A stretch of 64,000 bases of DNA from an uncultured Prevotella sp. (GCA_937898715.1 CALEKA010000121.1:24290-88289); one strand, 5' to 3'; shown: positions 15,102-24,603, counted from the stretch's first letter. Numbers and translations are program-made. Notes: generated by a model not told the origin, from the sequence alone.

Positions 15102-18100
15102 ATGAAAAAATTAATACTTCTACTTGCTACGCTGTGTCTTACCACAGCGAGAGCGTGGGCCGACGGCACGAATCCCATCGACAGCTACGATGAGCCTCGT
15201 GTGAGCGGCGACACAGCGCCCGCCGACGAGTGGAACGCGCTGACTGATGGTCTGCATGCCTCGTGGGCCAATCGTGACGAGCACTATCAGCTCCTTCGTG
15301 TGCCCCAACTCAGTGAAAAGACTGAAGCCGAGATTACGGCTTGGAAGGGCGAACGTGCTAATATTGAGGCGGTGCTTTTCAGTAAGACTGATCAAGGCAA
15401 ACTCAAGGTGCGCTTTGTCGATGGCAGTCAGAATGCCATCAACTGGTGTTCGGCACGCTTTATCAACTACGTTATCACCGACGACTTTAAAGCCTGCGGG
15501 TCGAACAATATGAAGTCTGTTCAGTGGCTTTCGCCCGATGTAATTGATCAAGACAAGCCCCATGCCGTGCCCGCCATGGAGACACGTCCCATCTGGTGCT
15601 CTGTAGAGGTTCCTCGCGATGCGGCTGTGGGCAAACAGACTGTTACGCTGCAGGTGCTCAATGAGAGCAACGAGGTGAAAAAGACATTGACGCTGACCAT
15701 CAACGTGGTAGACCGCACGCTCCCCACGGCTGAAAATCAGAAATTCCATCTCGACCTCTGGCAACAACCTTACTCCGTGAGCCGTTATTACGGCGTGGAT
15801 CGCTGGAGCGACGCCCACATTGCAGCCCTTCGCCCATACTTACAGGCGCTTGGCAAGGCAGGGCAGAAGGTGGTAAGCACCATCATGTTCTACGAGCCTT
15901 GGGGAAACCAGACCCACGATAAGTTCTCGGCAATGGTCACGACCACCAAGAAGACCGACGGCACTTGGAGCTACGACTATACCATCTTTGATAAATACGT
16001 AAATCTCTGTGCAGAATACGGCATTAAGGAGCAGATCAACTGCTACTCGATGGTGCCTTGGGACAAGACGTTCCGCTATTATGACGAAGCTACCGCTAAG
16101 GACGTCGACCTCAAGGCCGAAACCTCGTCAGACGACTATAAGACGCTTTGGAACAACTTCCTCGATGCTTTCAAGGCCCATCTCCAAGAGAAAGGATGGT
16201 TTGAGAAGACCCACATAGCGATGGACGAACGCGGCGAAGCCGATATGCTCAATGCTTATGCTATAGCCAAGGCCAAGGGCTTCAAGATGGCACTCGCTGG
16301 CAACTATCACCAGTCGCTCAGTCTCCGTCTTGATGACTATTGCGTGGCACTCAATCAGGTGCAGAAATTTACTCCTGAGCAACTCAAATTCCGCAAGGAA
16401 CACGGCATGCCTACTACGCTCTATGTGTCGTGTGCTGATGCAGAACCCAATATTTTCACCAACTCTCTTCCTGCTGAAGCTGCATTCCTTCCGCTTCATG
16501 CAGCTGCCAACAATCTGGACGGATTCTTGCATTGGTCGTGGATCAATTGGAACGATACTCCGCTCACCGACTCACGCTATCGCCTCTTCGGTAGCGGCGA
16601 TACTTACTGCTACTATCCTGGCAACCGTTCTTCTGTACGCTTCGAACGCCTTGTAGAAGGTATTCATCAGTATGAAAAGATTCAGATTCTCAAAGAAGAG
16701 TATAAGAATGATGCTGCTAAACTGAAGCAACTCAACACGCTGCTTGCCGACTGTCAAGACTACGTGCTAGTGGGCGAAGAATGTGCTGCAAAGGTCAACT
16801 GCCTCGAGGACTTCCTCAATGGTAAGGAAGTGACTATGCCCGAAGGACAAATCTCTGGCTACTTCCAAATCAAGGTGGATGATACGCACTATGCTAAGGC
16901 TGCTGCCAACCTTACGAAGTGGAACACAGAACTGAGTGCGCAGTCCACTGGCGATCTCTTCGAGATAAAGGGCACTTATGATGCTTGCACGATTAAGCTG
17001 AAAGGACGTTCTAATAATATGGGTCCAGATAATAAGACCAGTGCAATATTTGTAGACCAAACCGCAGCAAAGAAATATACAATCTCTAAGGTTGAAGGCG
17101 ACAAGGTGGTGCTGAAGAATGATGGCAAGAAGGTATTTGTCAGCAATGGCTCCTTTACGCTCAGCGCAACAGACTCTACGCTGCTCGAACTTGTCAAGAC
17201 AGACGACGAAGTGGTAGAACTTGATCGCACCACACTCTTTAGCACCCTCGCTGGCGGTATGGACATTCCTCCCTACCGTATCCCCGGTATCACTCGTGGC
17301 AAGAACGGACGCCTCCTCGCCAGCTGTGCACGCTTGGTAGGTGGTACAGATCCTGGCTTCGGACAAGTGGACTGCGTAGTAAAGATCAGCGACGACAATG
17401 GTAAGACCTGGAGCCCGAAGGAAATCGACGTAGCAGTTGGCGATGCCTCGCTCATTAATAATAAGAAGACTCCTATGGAGGCAGCTTATGGCGACCCCGC
17501 CGTGGTGATGGATCGTGAGCACAACGAGGCTCTCGTGATGGCTGTGGGCGGTTGCACCGTCTATACGTATGGCACCACCAATCGTCAGAATCCCGCCATC
17601 ATCGCTGCTATTCGCAGTCTTGACGGAGGAGAGACCTGGGAAACTCCCGTAGATCAGACGGAGGATATCTACGGCCTCTTTGATAGCGGAAAGCCTCTGG
17701 CTGCAGCATTCGTGGGCGGTGGTAAGTTGTTCCAAAGCCGTGTGGTAAAGGTGGGCGAATACTATCGTCTGTATGCTGCGCTCGCAGCACGCCCCAATGG
17801 CAATCGCGTGATCTATTCCGACGACTTCGGTCGCACATGGAAGGCGCTCGGTGGTGCTTCAGCCACTCCTTCTTCGATCGGCGACGAACCTAAGTGTGAA
17901 GAACTTCCTGATGGACGCGTACTCATGACCACTCGTACTGGTAGCGGTCGTCTGTTTAATCTCTATACTTACTCCAATACGCGCACTGGTGAAGGCGAAT
18001 GGAGCACAGAGGTAAAGGCCACCTTTAGCGGACTGAGTGCTGCCCCCAGCGCCAATCCTACGAATGGCGAAATGCTCATCGTCCCCGTGAAGCGCTTGGC

Positions 18101-19274
18101 AGACGGCAAGCCCATGTACGTGGCTATGCAGTCAGTGCCTACAGGCAGTGGTCGTAACAATGTAGGCATATTCTATAAGGAATTAGCCGATATGAGCGAC
18201 ATTCGCGATTTGACAGCTTTCTCAGCTGGTTGGGATGGATTCTTCCAAGTAAGTTCTACGGCTTCTGCATATAGCAGTCTCGAACTCCAAGCCGATGGCA
18301 AGATTGGCTTCTTCTATGAAGAGACACTTACTAAGTGGGGCACAAAGGCCAACCCTGTCAGCACAAGCTTCCCCACCGGTGCAGGTACTCACAATTTCGA
18401 TGGCTTCGAAAATATCTACGTGCCCATTGACATGCAGACCCTTACCGATGGTAAGTATGAAGTGAGCAACGATGTCAATCGCGGCGAATACCTCAAGGCT
18501 TTCTTCAACGAAGTGATCGCTGCAAGCACCGAACTCTCTGCTGCCCAACAGGCAGAAGTAAAGAGCCTCGTAAGCAAACTCCCCGCTGAGCCGACCATCG
18601 ATCAAATCGACGCTATCTATGCCATTATCGGTAAGAACAGTGTAACTCCCGATCCCGAACCCGAACCTCAGCCCGAGGGCGCTCCTAAGTTGAGCAATGC
18701 GGAAGTTACTCATTGGTACAAGTTCTGCTCTAAGCGTCCAACCATTCTTTATCCCACATCGCAGGGAGTTGATGCAGCTCTGAAGGGCGTAGCTGAGGCA
18801 ACACAGGCTTCAGAATGGAAGTTTGTAGAACGCACAGATGGCACTTTCGATATGGTCAATCGTGCTGATGGCCTCTTCGTTTCCCCTTTTTCTGACAACA
18901 ACAAAGCCGTCACTACCGTCTCAGTTCAGCCCACGAATGGCTGGAAGTTTCTTGCAGCAAGCACAGCGGGCTACTTTGTTGTAGTGTGTGATGCTAATCA
19001 TGCAGAACTCAATCAGACGCAAGCAGCAAATCAGAACAAGGAAATTTACAACTGGGGCTATGGCTCCAAGGATGCCAATGCTTATCGCCTCGACGATTCA
19101 GGATGCCAGTTTACGTTCACCCTTACAGAGACGGAGGGACATCCCAGTACAGGCATCTCTGCCGTGACTCTCAACGCTGATCCTCAGCACTGGTACGATC
19201 TCAGCGGTCGTCGCGTGGCAAAGCCCGGCAAGGGCATCTACGTTTCTGGCAACGGACAGAAAGTAGCTCACTGA
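15102..19274 (+). CDS. Secreted GH123-like hexosaminidase fused to GH33 sialidase
   Basis: 1390 residues with a signal peptide (MKKLILLLATLCLTTARAWA). The N-terminal half resembles GH123 (former DUF4091): a beta-rich domain (about 30-205), then a barrel with the adjacent Asp-Glu pair D375-E376 in HIAMDERGEAD, as in GH123 beta-N-acetylgalactosaminidases. The sialidase begins near 715: YRIP at 725-728 with the arginine used for the sialate carboxylate, then three Asp boxes (SDDNGKTW 763, SLDGGETW 839, SDDFGRTW 906). The C-terminus (about 1190-1345) may be a trefoil-like binding module. The end (WYDLSGRRVAKPGKGIYVSG) resembles type IX secretion sorting tails. Probably removes sialic acid and beta-GalNAc from the same glycans. 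Sialidase is firm; GH123 is likely. Confidence 0.85.
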   Translation: MKKLILLLATLCLTTARAWADGTNPIDSYDEPRVSGDTAPADEWNALTDGLHASWANRDEHYQLLRVPQLSEKTEAEITAWKGERANIEAVLFSKTDQGKLKVRFVDGSQNAINWCSARFINYVITDDFKACGSNNMKSVQWLSPDVIDQDKPHAVPAMETRPIWCSVEVPRDAAVGKQTVTLQVLNESNEVKKTLTLTINVVDRTLPTAENQKFHLDLWQQPYSVSRYYGVDRWSDAHIAALRPYLQALGKAGQKVVSTIMFYEPWGNQTHDKFSAMVTTTKKTDGTWSYDYTIFDKYVNLCAEYGIKEQINCYSMVPWDKTFRYYDEATAKDVDLKAETSSDDYKTLWNNFLDAFKAHLQEKGWFEKTHIAMDERGEADMLNAYAIAKAKGFKMALAGNYHQSLSLRLDDYCVALNQVQKFTPEQLKFRKEHGMPTTLYVSCADAEPNIFTNSLPAEAAFLPLHAAANNLDGFLHWSWINWNDTPLTDSRYRLFGSGDTYCYYPGNRSSVRFERLVEGIHQYEKIQILKEEYKNDAAKLKQLNTLLADCQDYVLVGEECAAKVNCLEDFLNGKEVTMPEGQISGYFQIKVDDTHYAKAAANLTKWNTELSAQSTGDLFEIKGTYDACTIKLKGRSNNMGPDNKTSAIFVDQTAAKKYTISKVEGDKVVLKNDGKKVFVSNGSFTLSATDSTLLELVKTDDEVVELDRTTLFSTLAGGMDIPPYRIPGITRGKNGRLLASCARLVGGTDPGFGQVDCVVKISDDNGKTWSPKEIDVAVGDASLINNKKTPMEAAYGDPAVVMDREHNEALVMAVGGCTVYTYGTTNRQNPAIIAAIRSLDGGETWETPVDQTEDIYGLFDSGKPLAAAFVGGGKLFQSRVVKVGEYYRLYAALAARPNGNRVIYSDDFGRTWKALGGASATPSSIGDEPKCEELPDGRVLMTTRTGSGRLFNLYTYSNTRTGEGEWSTEVKATFSGLSAAPSANPTNGEMLIVPVKRLADGKPMYVAMQSVPTGSGRNNVGIFYKELADMSDIRDLTAFSAGWDGFFQVSSTASAYSSLELQADGKIGFFYEETLTKWGTKANPVSTSFPTGAGTHNFDGFENIYVPIDMQTLTDGKYEVSNDVNRGEYLKAFFNEVIAASTELSAAQQAEVKSLVSKLPAEPTIDQIDAIYAIIGKNSVTPDPEPEPQPEGAPKLSNAEVTHWYKFCSKRPTILYPTSQGVDAALKGVAEATQASEWKFVERTDGTFDMVNRADGLFVSPFSDNNKAVTTVSVQPTNGWKFLAASTAGYFVVVCDANHAELNQTQAANQNKEIYNWGYGSKDANAYRLDDSGCQFTFTLTETEGHPSTGISAVTLNADPQHWYDLSGRRVAKPGKGIYVSGNGQKVAH

Positions 19275-19312
19275 GCATAGATAATTAGTTGGATCTCTCC
19301 TAATACACAAGA

Positions 19313-19351
19313 ATCCCTGAAAGGCAAGATATAGTCTTTCAGAGATTTTTG
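19313..19351 (+). terminator. Rho-independent terminator of the sialidase gene
   Basis: Arms AATCCCTGAAAG (19313-19324) and CTTTCAGAGATT (19337-19348) pair with one mismatch and run into a T-tract ending at 19351. It lies 39 bp after the stop. Confidence 0.85.
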
Positions 19352-19384
19352 TGAAGTCGTAGAATAAGAATTTTGGGGAGTTCT

Positions 19385-19464
19385 GTGGGCGACGCGTCTC
19401 GCGTCGGCATGAGTAGTTTTTTGCTCGTTCATAATACTGACACGAGACGTGTCGCTCACAGAAC
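19385..19464. repeat. REP-like palindromes, head-to-head pair, one copy degenerate
   Basis: The copy at 19385-19410 is canonical (GTGGGCGACGCGTCTCGCGT). The inverse at 19436-19464 has decayed (GACACGAGACGTGTCG), with paired changes that keep its own palindrome. Confidence 0.8.
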
Positions 19465-19520
19465 AGATTGATATCCCTATAACAGATTGATATACCAAGA
19501 ACTGATTTATAAACAATAAA

Positions 19521-19754
19521 AGCGAGACAAGCCTTGCGGCTTATCTCGCTTGCGTCGGAAAGAGGCGGCCTTTGGCTCATGGGTTGCCTTCTGTTTTTGA
19601 AATCGCACAAAAAAGCGAGACAAGCCTTGTGGCTTATCTCGCTTGCGTCGGAAAGAGGCGGCCTTTGGCTCATGGGTTGCCTTCTGTTTTTGAAATCGCA
19701 CAAAAAAAGCGAGACAAGCCTTGCGGCTTATCTCGCTTGCGTCGGAAAGAGGCG
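19521..19754 (-). repeat. Tandem duplication of tRNA-Pro 3' end plus terminator (93-94 bp unit)
   Basis: Units begin at 19521, 19614 and 19708. Each carries a terminator hairpin (19521-19550, 19614-19643, 19708-19737) and then the last 13-14 nt of the tRNA. Copies 1 and 2 then continue with a common 45-bp filler, while copy 3 continues into the intact tRNA gene. Confidence 0.92.
19702..19737 (-). terminator. Terminator of tRNA-Pro
   Basis: On the minus strand AGCGAGATAAGCC-GCAA-GGCTTGTCTCGCT forms a 13-bp stem with a GCAA tetraloop, followed by seven Ts. It starts 4 bp past the tRNA end and is repeated twice more downstream. Confidence 0.92.
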
Positions 19755-19814
19755 ACTCGAACGCCCGACCCCTACGTCCCGAACGTAGTGCGCTACCAAC
19801 TGCGCTACTTTCCG
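19742..19814 (-). tRNA. tRNA-Pro (anticodon CGG)
   Basis: Minus strand, 73 nt. The acceptor stem is CGGAAAG/CTTTCCG with discriminator A. The D arm contains AGCGCAGTTGGTAGCGC. The anticodon stem CTACG/CGTAG encloses the loop TTCGGGA, so the anticodon is CGG. The T arm is GTCGGGCGTTCGAGTCGCC-like. CCA is not encoded, as is usual in Bacteroidetes. It reads Pro codon CCG. Its 3' end has been duplicated downstream. Confidence 0.95.
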
Positions 19815-20057
19815 ATTTTGGTGATGCAAAAGTACGGACATTTTGCATAATAACCAAATTTTTCGCACACTTATTGCTCCTTTTTAATAACATTTACGAG
19901 AAAGTCATGGCAAAGCAAATGACGTACGTCCGTGCAAAATACAGACGTACGCCATTCCCTTCATGCGCTTAGCTTGTGGATAACAGCAAAATCCTTTAGT
20001 GCATATTCATGTGTCGCTCTTAAACGGGAGCGGTGTGGATAATTGATGAGTGCTTGA

Positions 20058-21281
20058 TTAGTAGTACAGGATGATGCGCGTTTCCGTAATTTTAAAACCA
20101 TCATCTTGTTTATAGGATCGTTTGGTCCAATTGCCGTGACTGTCTACCTCCTGGTATTGATAAGTTTTAGTAGACTTTTCCGTGGGACCGTCCATGTAAT
20201 TGCTTTCTTCGGTGACGGATGCCACAAAGCCCTTTTCATTGTATTTATAAGTCGATATGGTACTTCCGTCGCTTGCTTCGTATACACGTTTAATCATTCT
20301 GGAGTTCGCATCGTAGCTGTACGTCATACCATCTGAATAATACTCGTCTGCGTGATCCTGTGTGTACGACAATAGACGTCCTTCTTTATCGCGTTTCAGA
20401 CTACTATAGAGATTGCTCACGGAGCGATTGTTTACCTTGGTGAGATGTCCCTCTTGGTCGAAGGTGTAAGTGTTGGTCATAGCCTCTGTTTCCTTCCATT
20501 TGCACGACTTCACATTGCCCATTAGTTCGTAAGCACCTAAGTCGGCTTTGACGCTCACGTCTTTTTTTGCTACGGCCTTCTTGCCAGATACCTTATAATA
20601 ATAGTCTTGAGCACGAGCATCGGTTTGTTCATTAAGAGATTTTCCTTCATTGTATGTAACTAATCGAGCTTTGGTCACATAAGCCAACAGTTTAGCATAA
20701 CCTTTTTGAGTGTCAAAACGGTCTAAGGAAGTAGGGATCCATAAGTTTAAAGAAAAGATTTTGCCATATTCGCCGTCTTTATAACGTGTTGTGCCTATGC
20801 TATAGCAGACCCAAATAGGTTGGTCTTTCTCATCGCAAAGAACTAAGCAAAGTTTCTTCGATTTATTCTTGACGCGAGCGGCAATCTTCATCGTAATGTT
20901 GCCCATATTGTCGCGTTTTACGTTTTTAATCATTACTGTCTCAGAGGTGGATATTCTCTCGTCAGCAGAACAAAGAAGTTGCTGCCCAGTAGTTAAGAAA
21001 ATAGCATCGGAAACGCTTTTACTATTTTCCTTACTCATCCGTTCGCGTCCGGTAATCAATCCTTGATAGATGTCTTTTTGAAGTTCTTCTTCGTAGATAT
21101 CGAGTGTGCGTTCATAGTAGGGAGAAAAATCCTTGAATGGACCTTCGCTTAATTCTCCTTGCACCGTTGCCGTACTATCAGCAGATGATGCACTACTATC
21201 GCTTGTCTTACCTGAACCACATGCTTGCATAGTAAGCAACATCGCAGCTATACAGATAGAATGTAAGAAAATCTTTTTCAT
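20058..21281 (-). CDS. Lipoprotein with C-terminal YD-like repeats, unknown function
   Basis: 407 residues from the ATG at 21281, where a lipoprotein signal begins (MKKIFLHSICIAAMLLTMQAC, lipobox MQAC). The frame opens 11 codons earlier without a signal. A Ser/Asp-rich linker is followed by a domain (about 50-240) I do not recognise. From about 255 there are several 20-25-residue repeats of the form TYxFDxxGxLTKV / YSYDANSRMIKRVY / YKYNEKGFVASV, resembling the YD-type beta repeats common in Bacteroidales lipoproteins. It is probably exposed at the outer membrane. Transcribed alone; -7 candidate TACCTTTG is the complement of 21384-21391. Confidence 0.7.
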   Translation of the reverse strand: MKKIFLHSICIAAMLLTMQACGSGKTSDSSASSADSTATVQGELSEGPFKDFSPYYERTLDIYEEELQKDIYQGLITGRERMSKENSKSVSDAIFLTTGQQLLCSADERISTSETVMIKNVKRDNMGNITMKIAARVKNKSKKLCLVLCDEKDQPIWVCYSIGTTRYKDGEYGKIFSLNLWIPTSLDRFDTQKGYAKLLAYVTKARLVTYNEGKSLNEQTDARAQDYYYKVSGKKAVAKKDVSVKADLGAYELMGNVKSCKWKETEAMTNTYTFDQEGHLTKVNNRSVSNLYSSLKRDKEGRLLSYTQDHADEYYSDGMTYSYDANSRMIKRVYEASDGSTISTYKYNEKGFVASVTEESNYMDGPTEKSTKTYQYQEVDSHGNWTKRSYKQDDGFKITETRIILYY

Positions 21282-21967
21282 AATGTAAGTTTTAAGATTA
21301 ATAATGAGGAACAAGGTAATGCGAGGCGAATGCAGAAAGTCAAGCTATCTTGAACTTTATGCTGAGCCGCAACTTACCTGGTACAAAGGTAAAGTGTTCA
21401 GTATTTTTAGATGTAATTAGAAATAATGATTTTTAGGTGTAGTTGTTCGAGGGAACTTTTTCAAGTAAGGCTCATACATGGAATTATCAAAGTACATCAA
21501 AAGTGAATCAGTAGAACTTCAATGTTCTTATGAATATTGATGAAATGACAGAAGTCATTAATTCTCAATAAAATAAAGGTAAGGGATAGGACGTGAAATT
21601 TGCACAATCTAACGATGAAGACCGATAGACTCTAACGATGAAGACTAATAGCACCTAACGATGAAGACCGATAGACCTTAATGATAAAGACCGTTAGAGT
21701 ATGCTTGTTTTTATCGTTAGAATGGGGGTAAAAAATCACGGGTTTGTAGCTCGTGAAGAGGCTTGCAAACCCGTGATGGGAGGGGAAGAAAACTGTTTTA
21801 GAGGGTATCCTATGACGGAAGGATTCCTTTGATTTTCAATGAATCTGTCCTTCAATAAATCAGATTCCCAAAGAGCCTGTCCTTCAATGAATCAGTCCTT
21901 CGTTGAATCGAATCTTTAATAAATCAGATTTTCAATAAATCTCTGTTCCAACGAAATAGCTGCGCGC
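21282..21967. other. Intergenic region with 23-bp tandem array and 12-bp-arm hairpin
   Basis: No gene. 21384-21391 is a minus-strand -7 element (TACCTTTG) for the lipoprotein. 21610-21701 holds four 23-bp units starting TAACGATGAAGACCGATAGA. 21735-21746 (ATCACGGGTTTG) pairs perfectly with 21766-21777. 21840-21950 has degenerate repeats of CTGTCCTTCAATGAATCAG type. Confidence 0.75.
21610..21701. repeat. Tandem array, four copies of a 23-bp unit
   Basis: Units start at 21610, 21633, 21656 and 21679; consensus begins TAACGATGAAGACCGATAGA. The last copy is the most diverged. Confidence 0.92.
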
Positions 21968-22930
21968 TTAAAGCTCCTCCAAGATGTGCTTGAGCACCAC
22001 CGTAGCAGAGATCTCACGGTTGGCAGCTTCGGGGATGACGAGCGAACGCGGCGATTCTATCACGCTGTCCGTCACGATCATGTTGCGGCGAACGGGCAGA
22101 CAGTGCATGAATTGTGCATTGTTGGTCACCGCCATGTGAGCATCGTCGATGGTCCACGACATGTCCTTTGAAAGGATTTTGCCATAATCGGCAGGGTTAG
22201 TCACGCCCGGGCAACTCCAGTTTTTGGCATAAACGAAGTCGGCACCCTCGAGTGCTTTCATTTGGTCGTATTCCACGTGGGCATCACCTACGAAGAGCGG
22301 ATCAAGTTCGTAGCCATGAGGCTGCGTTACTACGAAGTCCACATCGGCAGCACGCATCCATTCAGCAAAACTGTTAGGCACTGCCTGAGGAAGGGCGCGA
22401 GGGTGGGGTGCCCATGTGAGCACTACTTTGGGGCGCTTCTTCTCTTTGTGTTCTTCTATCGTGATGAGGTCGGCAAAAGCCTGCAAGGGGTGAGCTGTGG
22501 CGCTTTCCATAGAGAATACAGGGCGGCCACTGTATTTGATGAATTGCGAGAGAATGTTCTCAGCATAGTCGGTATCTCGGTCGGTCAGTCCTGCAAAGGT
22601 GCGCACGCCGATAAGGTCGCAGTAAGAAGCCATCACGGGAATGGCTTCGAGCAAGTGCTCACTTTTATCGCCATCCATTACAACACCGCGTTCAGTCTCA
22701 AGTTTCCAAGCACCTTGGTTTACATCAAGCACTACCACGTCGAGTCCTAAGTTGCGAGCAGCTTTTTGGGTGGAGAGGCGCGTACGCAGTGAATTGTTGA
22801 AAAAGATGAGCAGGGCCGTCTTATGATGACCCAAATTCTCATGCATATAGCGGTTCTTCTTGATTTCCGCAGCTTCGGCTAAAGCCTTGTCAAGCGGACC
22901 GAGGTCCTGTACGTGAAGAAATGATTTCAT
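21968..22930 (-). CDS. argF': N-acetyl/N-succinylornithine carbamoyltransferase
   Basis: 320 residues of the aspartate/ornithine carbamoyltransferase family. The carbamoyl-phosphate loop is SLRTRLST in place of the classical STRTR, and the C-terminal motif is HCLPVRRN. Both are typical of the Bacteroidetes enzymes that transfer carbamoyl to N-succinyl- or N-acetylornithine, in an arginine pathway that keeps the acyl group until late. WAPHPRALPQAVPNSFAEWM lies in the substrate region. No other arg genes are next to it. A -7 candidate (TACTTTTG, complement of 23012-23019) lies 82 bp upstream. Confidence 0.92.
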   Translation of the reverse strand: MKSFLHVQDLGPLDKALAEAAEIKKNRYMHENLGHHKTALLIFFNNSLRTRLSTQKAARNLGLDVVVLDVNQGAWKLETERGVVMDGDKSEHLLEAIPVMASYCDLIGVRTFAGLTDRDTDYAENILSQFIKYSGRPVFSMESATAHPLQAFADLITIEEHKEKKRPKVVLTWAPHPRALPQAVPNSFAEWMRAADVDFVVTQPHGYELDPLFVGDAHVEYDQMKALEGADFVYAKNWSCPGVTNPADYGKILSKDMSWTIDDAHMAVTNNAQFMHCLPVRRNMIVTDSVIESPRSLVIPEAANREISATVVLKHILEEL

Positions 22931-23059
22931 ATGAGATATAGTATTTGTGTGGAAGCTATGGTAGATTCTTTATTGGCAGAAACTAATCATAGTCCGTATG
23001 AATTATGGAGGCAAAAGTAATATTTATTATTGTATACGCGCTTGCATATTCACTTTTTG

Positions 23060-23091
23060 TTTGGTAATGGCAGTGAAAAGTTGTACTTTTG
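23060..23091 (+). promoter_or_regulatory. Promoter of the thioredoxin-like/nuclease pair
   Basis: TTTG (23060-23063), 20 nt, TACTTTTG (23084-23091): a full match to the Bacteroidetes consensus, 28 bp upstream of the start at 23120. Confidence 0.82.
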
Positions 23092-23119
23092 CCTATGAAA
23101 ACCCTATAAAAGAAAGAAA

Positions 23120-23683
23120 ATGAAGAAGACATTTATACTCTTATCACTTGCAGCGATGTCGTTTACATTCAGCTGCGCCAAGCAACCGAGCCAGAATCAA
23201 CAAGCAGAGTCTGCTGTTCCTGCCGCTCAGACTGCTCAATCAGAAGCTAACTATACCATCAAGACTATCCCCGCCAATGTGCACGGAGAGGCTATTATGC
23301 AGACCATCGCCGATAATTATAAGGGCAAGGTGGTGCTCTTCGACTTCTGGGCTACGTGGTGCGGTCCTTGCCGCATGGCGATGAAGCAGATCGACGAAAT
23401 CAAGCCCGAACTGGCAAAGAAAGGCTGCGTGTTTGTATACGTAACTGGTGAAACCTCGCCCGAGGGCACGTGGAAGCAAATGATACAAAAGATTGATGGC
23501 GATCATTATCGCTTGACCAATCAGCAGTGGAGCGAACTCTGTCAGTCGCTCAATATTCCTGGCATTCCCGCCTATCTCTTGCTCAACAAGAAGGGCGATA
23601 AGGCATACGACAATCTCTCGCAAGGTGGATATCCTGGCAGCGAGATCTTGAAGAACAACATAGAAGTGGCTCTGACTGAATAA
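23120..23683 (+). CDS. Thioredoxin-like (TlpA/ResA type) lipoprotein
   Basis: 187 residues. A lipoprotein signal (MKKTFILLSLAAMSFTFSC, lipobox FSCA) and an Ala/Gln-rich linker precede a thioredoxin fold from about 55 to 185. The active site is FWATWCGPC with C81 and C84, and the cis-Pro loop is IPGIPAYLL. As an envelope thiol-disulfide protein it probably reduces or rearranges periplasmic protein disulfides. The secreted nuclease gene follows by 20 bp, so the two are probably one transcript; whether the thioredoxin acts on the nuclease is a guess. Confidence 0.88.
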   Translation: MKKTFILLSLAAMSFTFSCAKQPSQNQQAESAVPAAQTAQSEANYTIKTIPANVHGEAIMQTIADNYKGKVVLFDFWATWCGPCRMAMKQIDEIKPELAKKGCVFVYVTGETSPEGTWKQMIQKIDGDHYRLTNQQWSELCQSLNIPGIPAYLLLNKKGDKAYDNLSQGGYPGSEILKNNIEVALTE

Positions 23684-23703
23684 GCTTAAAAAAACTCTGC
23701 AAG

Positions 23704-24603
23704 ATGAATCGGAGAAGAAATAAGAAAAACTCATTCTCGCTTAGCTTCTATCTGTTGGCAGCAGTAGTGGCATTGGCAAGTGTGTGCTTTGCCAAGATGA
23801 AGCCTTCGGCAGGTGAAACCGAGCCTACTACTGCGATTGCTGCGGATGCTCCTGTCTCCGAAGCCTCTACCTCTTCGGACGAAGGTGGTGCTGGCAAGGA
23901 ATCAGCGCAGAATGGTGACGCGGAAAATACTGAACTCTGCATTCCTCACTATGAGTCATCGCGTGGAGGACAGGTGATATACCATACGGGGTACACCGTA
24001 TCCTACGATTCAGACTTCAAAACCCCTCAGTGGGTAGGCTGGACGCTTACTGCAGAGAAAGCACAGGGAACCGTGCCTCGATACAATAAGTTTGCACCCG
24101 ATCCCGAAGTGCGTGGTGCACAGGCTTACGATACTGATTATCGCGGAAGCGGTTATGATCGTGGCCATATAGCTCCTGCAGGTGACATGAAGTGGGGCGA
24201 AGATGCCATGCGAGAATCGTTTTACTTGACAAACGTGTGCCCGCAAAATCGTAACCTCAATCGTGGCGATTGGAAAGAACTTGAAGAACTGGAGCGTGAA
24301 TGGGCTCTGCAATATGGATCTGTGAGCATTACGGCTGGCCCGATTTATTCCACAAAGCAACCCCAGCGAATCGGTGCTAACCATGTGGCTGTGCCCGATG
24401 GCTTCTTCAAGGTATTGCTTGTGGGCTATCCGAAATCGCCTAAGGCTTATGGCTTTGTCTATAAGAATGAAGCTGGTAGCCGGCCGATGAAGAGCTATCA
24501 ACTCACGGTAGACGAAGTAGAAAGCATAACGGGAATGGACTTCTTCCCCGCTCTGCCCGATAATGTGGAGAATCGCATAGAAGCAGAGAAACCGTCACTA
24601 TAA
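23704..24603 (+). CDS. Secreted DNA/RNA non-specific endonuclease (NUC1 family)
   Basis: 299 residues. An N-terminal hydrophobic helix (FSLSFYLLAAVVALASVCFA, about 13-30) is a signal or anchor. After a Ser/Glu/Ala-rich linker comes the beta-beta-alpha-metal nuclease domain (about 85-290). The DRGH motif with catalytic His155 is in YDRGHIAPAGDM, and the Mg-binding Asn lies in PQNRNLNRGDWKELE. The family cleaves DNA and RNA outside the cytoplasm, for nutrition or degradation of extracellular DNA. Second gene after the thioredoxin-like lipoprotein. Confidence 0.9.
   Translation: MNRRRNKKNSFSLSFYLLAAVVALASVCFAKMKPSAGETEPTTAIAADAPVSEASTSSDEGGAGKESAQNGDAENTELCIPHYESSRGGQVIYHTGYTVSYDSDFKTPQWVGWTLTAEKAQGTVPRYNKFAPDPEVRGAQAYDTDYRGSGYDRGHIAPAGDMKWGEDAMRESFYLTNVCPQNRNLNRGDWKELEELEREWALQYGSVSITAGPIYSTKQPQRIGANHVAVPDGFFKVLLVGYPKSPKAYGFVYKNEAGSRPMKSYQLTVDEVESITGMDFFPALPDNVENRIEAEKPSL

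Noticed and set aside
19098..19893. Repeated-peptide open frames around the tRNA
   Set aside because: The repetition comes from the duplicated tRNA tail and terminator, not from a protein.
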